Assembly (NCBI GenBank): GCA_051006995.1 | Contig: JBPCSQ010000008.1 | Location: forward strand, 160,303 to 224,302 | From: JAIQGF01 sp051006995 | GTDB lineage: Bacteria > Acidobacteriota > Terriglobia > Terriglobales > Acidobacteriaceae | Length of the DNA stretch: 64,000 nt | Direction: 5' to 3' | Program-made: the position numbers and the translations under genes | Shown here: positions 57,583-64,000 of the stretch, piece after piece | Layout: each line of letters opens with the position of its first letter | Position numbering within the stretch: the stretch's first letter is position 1 | Notes under the pieces: generated by a model | What the model saw: only the letters and a program-made list of their open reading frames with translations | Told to the model about the DNA's origin: nothing | The model's database searches: none

Positions 57583-60276
57583 ATGCCTTTGGCTGCGGGA
57601 ACCCGCCTGGGTCCCTATGAAATCGCGGACGCGCTAGGGGCGGGCGGCATGGGCGAAGTCTATCGCGCCCGCGACACTCGCCTGGATCGCACCGTGGCCA
57701 TCAAGGTCCTCTCCGCCCACCTGTCCGAGAATCCTGACCTCAAGCAGCGCTTCGAACGTGAGGCGCGCGCCATCAGCGCTCTCCAACATCCCAACATCTG
57801 CGTGCTGCACGATGTCGGCAGCCAGGATGGCACCGACTATCTCGTGATGGAATTTCTCCAGGGCGAGACGCTGGCCGACCGCCTCAAGCGCGGCCCGGTG
57901 CCGCTCGACCACTTTTGGAAGATCGCCGGGGAAATCGCTACCGCGCTCGATAAGGCTCACCGCGCTGGCATCGTGCATCGCGACCTCAAGCCCGGCAACA
58001 TCATGCTGACCAAATCCGGAACCAAGCTGCTCGATTTCGGACTGGCCAAGGCCGCCGGCACGGCGTTCGCCGCCGCTGTCCCCAGCTCACCATCGCAGTC
58101 TGTATTTGCCGCGGCGATGACCCGGAGCAGTCCGGCTTCGCCTCTCACTTCCGCCGGCTCCATTGTCGGTACCGTGCAGTACATGTCGCCGGAACAGATC
58201 GAAGGGCGCGATGCCGACGCCCGCAGCGACATTTTTGCCTTCGGTGTTGTGCTCTACGAGATGCTCACCGGAACTCGCGCTTTCGAGGGCAAAACGCAGG
58301 CCAGCATTGTCGCCAGCATTCTCGCGCTCGATCCGAAGCCGCTGCGCTTGCTGAACGCCGATGTGCCTGTGCCGCTGGAACGCGCGGTGAATCATTGTCT
58401 CGAAAAAGATCCGGACTTGCGCTTTCAGAGCGCGCACGACCTCAGGCTGCAACTCGAATTGATCTCCCAAATCCCGTCTTTTGCCGCGGAATCGCCCACC
58501 CAATCCGCGCCCGCGCGCTCCGGCATGTTGCCTTGGGCCGCCGCCCTCCTCGCAATCATTGTTGCCGTCGCCCTCGGCTCGCTCTATTACCAGGCCCGTG
58601 TCCAACCTCAGGTTTCGACCCATTCCTACCTGCTTCCTCCGGAGAAATCACAGTACAACTTCCTGGGAAATTCTTCCGGGCCGGTGGTCATCTCGCCGGA
58701 TGGGCAGCGGATTGCTTTCATCGCGACCAAGCCGGATTCGACCGAGACCATGCTCTGGGTTCAGTCGCTGAACTCGCTGACCGCCCAACCCATGGCGGGC
58801 ACGGAAAACGCCATGTATCCCTTCTGGTCCTATGACGGCCGCTACGTCGGTTTTTTTGCCGGTGGAAAGCTGAAGAAGTTGGACGCCAGCGGCGGGCCGC
58901 CGCAGATACTCTGCGACGCTTCGGATGGCCGCGGTGGCACTTGGAGCCAGGATGATGTCATTTTGCTCTCCCGCACAACCGGTGATGGACTGTCGCGTGT
59001 GCCCGCCGCAGGGGGCACACCGGTTCCCATTACCGACGTGGATGTCGGCAAAGGCGAGCTCTCGCATCGCTGGCCGGAATTTCTTCCTGACGGCAAGCAC
59101 TACCTGTTCTGGATCCAGGGCTCCAGCGGCATCGAGGACAGTGGCCTCTATCTGGGTTCGCTGGATTCGAAATCTCGCCAGCTCCTTGTCAACAGCGATT
59201 CTTCCGGGACCTTCGCCGCTCCCGGCTACCTGCTCTTTGTGCGCGACGGCACGCTCATGGCGCAGAAGCTGAATCTCCGCAAGCTGGCATTGGAAGGCGA
59301 CGCCGCCCCCATCGCCGATCACGTGGCCGTCAATACCTCCACGTTTTACAGCGTGTTTACCGCGTCGCAGACAGGGAAGCTGCTCTATCTGGGTGGTGGC
59401 GCCAGCAGCGGCACGCAATTGACGTGGTACAGCCGCGACGGGCACAAGCAAGGCCTGGTGCTTCCCGAAACGGCGCTCTACCGCCTTCCCGCTCTTTCGC
59501 CCGATGGCAAACGACTCGCCGTTGGCATCGAGGTGGGTAGCGCCATCGATATCTGGGTTGTCGATTTGCAGCGCCAGACCAAGACCCGCATCACCTTCGG
59601 TCCGGGTCGCGCCGCCTATCCGACGTGGTCTCCGGACGGAAAATGGATTTATTACGCTGCGCAGCGCGGACAGCCGCATATTTTCCGTCGTGCCTCCGAT
59701 GGCACAGGCAGCGAGGAAACGGTCCTTGCGACCGAGGGGGTCGCGGAGTTTGTAACCTCCATCAGTTCTGACGGCAAGTATCTGGCCTACATTCGACGCG
59801 CACCGGGCACAAAAAATGACGTCTACGTCCTGCCGCTCTTCGGCGGCCGCAAGCCGATCCCGGAAGTCGTCGGCGATTTTTCAAAGGTGGTGCCCCGGTT
59901 TTCACCCGACGGAAAATGGCTCGCCTACCTGAGCAACGAAACGGGGCGCTATGAACTCTACGTCAAACCGTTTCTCGCAACTGGGAAGTACCAGGTTTCG
60001 ACCGGCGGCGGTGGCCCGGCGGTCTGGCGAGCGGATGGCCGCGAACTCTTTTATTACTCCAACGGCTCCCTCTATGCCGTGGACGTGCGCGAGAACGGCT
60101 CGGCACTCGAGTTGGGAACGCCGCACGTGCTCATGAAAGTAACGGCGGTCGCCGGGCCCGAAGGGCCCTTCGTGGCGAGTTCCGATGGAAAACGCCTCCT
60201 GATGAACACGGTTGCGGAGCAGAAAACTCCACCCCTCATCCTGGTGAATAACTGGCCGGCAGATCTGAAGAAATAG
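57583..60276 (+). CDS. Ser/Thr protein kinase with PD40 (TolB/WD40-like) repeats
   Basis: 897 residues. Kinase domain at 1-290: GAGGMGEVYRARD (glycine loop), Lys41 in VAIKVL, HRDLKPGNIML (Asp134), DFGLAKA (Asp151) and GTVQYMSPEQIEGRDADARS (activation segment). A TM helix follows at about 313-335 (LPWAAALLAIIVAVALGSLY). The C-terminal ~550 residues are PD40 beta-propeller repeats such as VVISPDGQRIAFIATKPD, LSPDGKRLAVGI, YPTWSPDGKWIYYAAQRG and FSPDGKWLAYLSNETGRY. The propeller is probably extracytoplasmic and senses a ligand or protein. This architecture is typical of Acidobacteriota. Confidence 0.95.
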   Translation: MPLAAGTRLGPYEIADALGAGGMGEVYRARDTRLDRTVAIKVLSAHLSENPDLKQRFEREARAISALQHPNICVLHDVGSQDGTDYLVMEFLQGETLADRLKRGPVPLDHFWKIAGEIATALDKAHRAGIVHRDLKPGNIMLTKSGTKLLDFGLAKAAGTAFAAAVPSSPSQSVFAAAMTRSSPASPLTSAGSIVGTVQYMSPEQIEGRDADARSDIFAFGVVLYEMLTGTRAFEGKTQASIVASILALDPKPLRLLNADVPVPLERAVNHCLEKDPDLRFQSAHDLRLQLELISQIPSFAAESPTQSAPARSGMLPWAAALLAIIVAVALGSLYYQARVQPQVSTHSYLLPPEKSQYNFLGNSSGPVVISPDGQRIAFIATKPDSTETMLWVQSLNSLTAQPMAGTENAMYPFWSYDGRYVGFFAGGKLKKLDASGGPPQILCDASDGRGGTWSQDDVILLSRTTGDGLSRVPAAGGTPVPITDVDVGKGELSHRWPEFLPDGKHYLFWIQGSSGIEDSGLYLGSLDSKSRQLLVNSDSSGTFAAPGYLLFVRDGTLMAQKLNLRKLALEGDAAPIADHVAVNTSTFYSVFTASQTGKLLYLGGGASSGTQLTWYSRDGHKQGLVLPETALYRLPALSPDGKRLAVGIEVGSAIDIWVVDLQRQTKTRITFGPGRAAYPTWSPDGKWIYYAAQRGQPHIFRRASDGTGSEETVLATEGVAEFVTSISSDGKYLAYIRRAPGTKNDVYVLPLFGGRKPIPEVVGDFSKVVPRFSPDGKWLAYLSNETGRYELYVKPFLATGKYQVSTGGGGPAVWRADGRELFYYSNGSLYAVDVRENGSALELGTPHVLMKVTAVAGPEGPFVASSDGKRLLMNTVAEQKTPPLILVNNWPADLKK

Positions 60277-60328
60277 GACCTTCTTGGTCGACCGCCGTCT
60301 CGCTTCCCGGATTCAGTCGGAAGTAAAC

Positions 60329-60350
60329 GGGCGCGGCCAAAGCCGCGCCC
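60329..60350. terminator. Hairpin between convergent genes
   Basis: GGGCGCGGC (60329-60337), loop CAAA, GCCGCGCCC (60342-60350): perfect 9-bp stem between the kinase gene and the convergent zinc-ribbon gene. No T tract on either side. Confidence 0.6.
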
Positions 60351-60375
60351 GCTAGCTCCTGACTGCTAACTCCCA
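60351..60375. repeat. Heptamer units next to the hairpin
   Basis: GCTCCTGACTGCTAACTCCC, units of the same 7-bp type as at 57486 and 55612. Confidence 0.6.
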
Positions 60376-60379
60376 CCTC

Positions 60380-61564
60380 TTACCGCGACGTCGCCCGCTG
60401 CTTCTCGTCCGGGCTCATCTCCCGCCACAGCATGGTCAGGTTCTGCTCGTAATAATGGTTTGCCGGTTCCTTGGCATATGCTCGCTTGAAATAGGAGTAG
60501 GCCAGAGCGCGGTCCATGGGCACGCATTCTCCGGTCGCATACAGCGCGCCCAGGTGCGAGAACGCCTGCGAATTCTGCTTGCCGGCAGCCGCCCGGAAGT
60601 AGCTCACGGCCTGGTCGCAACTCCGCGCCACGCCTTTGCCATAGAGAAATTTCTCGCCGCTGCTTACAAGCTCGTTACCTGCGTCCGCCGGTGCTGCGCG
60701 CCGTGACGCCGATGGTTTTTCTTCTTCCGCCGCGCTCGTATCTTCTTCTTCGTCGCCCGATGCTTCCGCTTTTGGGTGCCCCGATCCAGCCTGGTGTTGG
60801 CTGGGCCGGGCGCTTTCACTTCCAGCTCGCGGCTCGGGGCTGGTGCTCTTGTTGTCGCTGCCGGCTGCAGACTGGGGGCTGGCGGCTGGTTGCTCGGCGC
60901 CAGGCTCATGCTTGTCCCCGCCGGCGGCTCCGCCTTTGTCGGATTGGGGAAGACCCTCCTTCGGCGCCGTCGCCGACGCCGCTGCGTCTTTCGTCGACTC
61001 CGGTTCGTTGCTGGCCAGGGTCGTCGTCGGCGCGCCCGGCGTTGTCGCGGCCACGTTGGCATCCGGTGTCTGCTGCCCGGCCACGGGCGCTGGTTTGGTC
61101 CTCTCGTTCAACTGTGCCACCACGAAATCCCGGATCGGCTGGCGCTTCGCGTATCCCACACCTCCCAGGATCAGCAGTACCAGCAGGAACACCCAGCCCG
61201 CGTGCGATTTCTCCGGCTCATCCACGAACAGATACGAGTAGCCGCCGTTCTCCACCGATTGGCCGCTGCTGATTCCCAGGAACGACGGGCCACCCACCGT
61301 CGTCTCGCCTTCATCCACCCACCACTTGTCGCTCCGTCGTGGCGGTGTAGGCGCGCCCGCCTCGGCCGGCTCCTGGCCGCGTTCTTCCCGCGAGCCCTCC
61401 ACGTGTTCCAGCGCCGCCGGTGGCAGCGTTTCCCGCCCTGCCAAGCCCCAATCCAGGCGCTCAGGCTTCGCTTGTGTGCTTTCCGCCGGGACAAACTGCT
61501 CGCCGCACATCCCGCAATATCGGTTGCTCTCCGGATTTTCGTGACCGCACTTTGTACAGCGCAC
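60380..61564 (-). CDS. Zinc-ribbon, single-TM protein with C-terminal Sel1/TPR-like repeats
   Basis: 394 residues from GTG 61564 with AAGGAG ahead. MRCTKCGHENPESNRYCGMC is a zinc ribbon (two CXXC). A TM helix is at about 123-140 (GWVFLLVLLILGGVGYA). Residues 155-295 are a long Ala/Pro/Glu/Ser-rich linker; residues about 300-385 hold Sel1-like repeats (EKFLYGKGVARSCDQAVSYF, SHLGALYATGECVPMDRALA). The ribbon would be cytoplasmic and the repeats outside. This layout suits signalling or cell-envelope assembly. It is convergent with the kinase gene. No catalytic function. Confidence 0.8.
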   Translation of the reverse strand: MRCTKCGHENPESNRYCGMCGEQFVPAESTQAKPERLDWGLAGRETLPPAALEHVEGSREERGQEPAEAGAPTPPRRSDKWWVDEGETTVGGPSFLGISSGQSVENGGYSYLFVDEPEKSHAGWVFLLVLLILGGVGYAKRQPIRDFVVAQLNERTKPAPVAGQQTPDANVAATTPGAPTTTLASNEPESTKDAAASATAPKEGLPQSDKGGAAGGDKHEPGAEQPAASPQSAAGSDNKSTSPEPRAGSESARPSQHQAGSGHPKAEASGDEEEDTSAAEEEKPSASRRAAPADAGNELVSSGEKFLYGKGVARSCDQAVSYFRAAAGKQNSQAFSHLGALYATGECVPMDRALAYSYFKRAYAKEPANHYYEQNLTMLWREMSPDEKQRATSR

Positions 61565-61606
61565 AAACTACTCCTTGGGACCCTGGTCCTTAGCGAAAAG
61601 CTTCAT

Positions 61607-61655
61607 TGTCATCCTGAGCGAAGCCCCGCTAGCGACGAGCGTGAGGACCTGCGCT
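61607..61655. repeat. REP-like element
   Basis: GTCATCCTGAGCGAAGCCCC, then GCTAGCGACGAGC and GAGGACC; a copy of the family at 45797. Confidence 0.75.
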
Positions 61656-61860
61656 CACCTTAACTACAAGCAGGGCGCCACCCTGCGATTTCAACCGAAG
61701 CTGCGCTCGCTTGTGAGATTCCCCTCTCCGGCAACAGGTTGGATGCGCTGCTCTGGCCTGTAACCCACACGTCTGCGCGGCTTTACACTTTTCCATTCCG
61801 CGTGTTACTCTCAAAGTCGGAAACAGGAATAGAGAAAACGATAGGAGTGCACCTGGTTCA

Positions 61861-62127
61861 GTGTTAGCCCGAGAGCAAAAACAGTCCATCATCGGCCAGT
61901 ACCGGACTCACGATAGCGATACCGGCAGCCCAGAAGTTCAGATCGCCATCCTGAGCGAGCGCATTGGCCAGTTGACGGAGCACTTCAAGACGCACAAGAA
62001 AGACCACGCGTCCCGGCGCGGTCTTCTGATGCTGGTCAGCAAGCGGCGTCGCTTGCTCGATTACCTCAAGAAATACGACACCGAGCGCTATAAAGACGTG
62101 ATTCAGAAGCTTGGCATCCGCAAGTAG
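61861..62127 (+). CDS. rpsO: 30S ribosomal protein S15
   Basis: 88 residues. The GTG start at 61861 (MLAREQKQSIIGQYRTHDSD) is preceded by AGGAGTG about 14 nt away. TGSPEVQIAILSERIGQLTE and HFKTHKKDHASRRGLLMLVS, KRRRLLDYLKKYDTERY are the conserved S15 core that binds 16S rRNA at the central domain. Directly upstream of pnp, the usual rpsO-pnp arrangement. Confidence 0.95.
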   Translation: MLAREQKQSIIGQYRTHDSDTGSPEVQIAILSERIGQLTEHFKTHKKDHASRRGLLMLVSKRRRLLDYLKKYDTERYKDVIQKLGIRK

Positions 62128-62260
62128 CGTTTGCCACTCGTCCCTCCAGTGACTCGGCACGATTGCGTCTTCCCGCGCCCGTGTTTGCATGCGCCCCATC
62201 CCGCTTGTTTCATCAGCCCGGGGCCTGCGTGCGCGTGTTTTTGGTCCCGGACGACACCCT

Positions 62261-62293
62261 CAGTTTCAGCCCGGCCGCGTTTTGCTGAAACTG
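62261..62293 (+). promoter_or_regulatory. Stem-loop in the pnp leader
   Basis: CAGTTTCAGC (62261-62270) pairs perfectly with GCTGAAACTG (62284-62293), 13-nt loop, 28 bp before the pnp ATG. In E. coli pnp is autoregulated through RNase III cleavage of a leader stem-loop; this hairpin is in the equivalent place. Confidence 0.6.
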
Positions 62294-62321
62294 TAACTCG
62301 CACTCCAGAGAAGGAACACCC

Positions 62322-64000
<1,679 letters not shown>

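Overview
The window is a GC-rich bacterial chromosome segment that I read as Acidobacteriota, close to the Acidobacteriia/Koribacter-like lineages. That is an inference from gene style, not from a marker-gene search. The pointers are a Ser/Thr kinase carrying PD40/WD40-like repeats, a DinB-like protein, a SYLF lipoprotein, zinc-ribbon/Sel1 and TPR secreted proteins, a KorABCD 2-oxoacid:ferredoxin oxidoreductase beside a eukaryote-type citrate synthase, and many small palindromic repeats between genes.

Layout. 1-3.6 kb: a truncated APC permease and a sodium:solute symporter (minus strand), divergent from a BadF-type sugar kinase and a helical-repeat protein. 3.7-9.6 kb: SYLF lipoprotein, uvrC (with a repeat-derived in-frame insert), an OmpA-family lipoprotein, a TPR protein, a lipoprotein and a DinB-like protein. 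9.6-14.6 kb: minus-strand ldh, tpiA, a macro-domain protein, an unannotated 48-residue ORF, pgk and gap, a lower-glycolysis block. 14.7-16.6 kb: a PNK-like P-loop kinase, an isochorismatase-family hydrolase and tRNA-Gln(CTG).

16.6-27.6 kb is an integrated genomic island. A tyrosine integrase lies 8 bp past the tRNA-Gln CCA end, and a 47-bp copy of the tRNA 3' half lies at 27583-27629 (attR). Its left part is a phage/ICE-like core: integrase, a coupled small protein, an excisionase-like HTH, a replication protein with a DnaA-N-like C-terminus next to a consensus DnaA box, small unknown genes, and a Nu1-like HTH. Its right part is visibly lower in GC and looks like defence cargo: a DUF4935-type PIN nuclease, a single-chain MmeI-like (type IIL) restriction-modification enzyme with an intact D-X9-E-X-K nuclease motif, a protein with an HEPN-like RX4H motif, and a two-TM coiled-coil protein.

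27.7-35.8 kb: a secreted SnoaL-like protein, a radical SAM/SPASM protein, and a tightly overlapping operon for nitrate handling: a NarK-type MFS fused to a NarI-like cytochrome-b domain, a molybdenum nitrate-reductase-like subunit, a four-cluster Fe-S protein, a Rieske protein and a small membrane protein. A cupin follows. 35.9-41.3 kb: typA, a secreted three-gene set around an M23 peptidase, and a PAP2 phosphatase. 41.4-45.8 kb: an RND efflux pair behind a perfect palindromic operator candidate. 45.8-51.9 kb: quinone oxidoreductase, alpha/beta hydrolase, phosphoribosyltransferase, GYD protein, APC permease (with an inserted hairpin) and an aminotransferase. 52.3-57 kb: korDABC, convergent with citrate synthase. 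57.6-64 kb: STPK-PD40 kinase, zinc-ribbon/Sel1 protein, rpsO and pnp (cut by the window edge).

A recurring theme is a family of degenerate 7-bp tandem repeats, often arranged as inverted arms, that sits in most intergenic gaps and in places invades coding sequence (uvrC, the 3' ends of the macro-domain and phosphoribosyltransferase genes). A second, REP-like family (GTCATCC...GAGGGACC) is also scattered from 45 to 62 kb.
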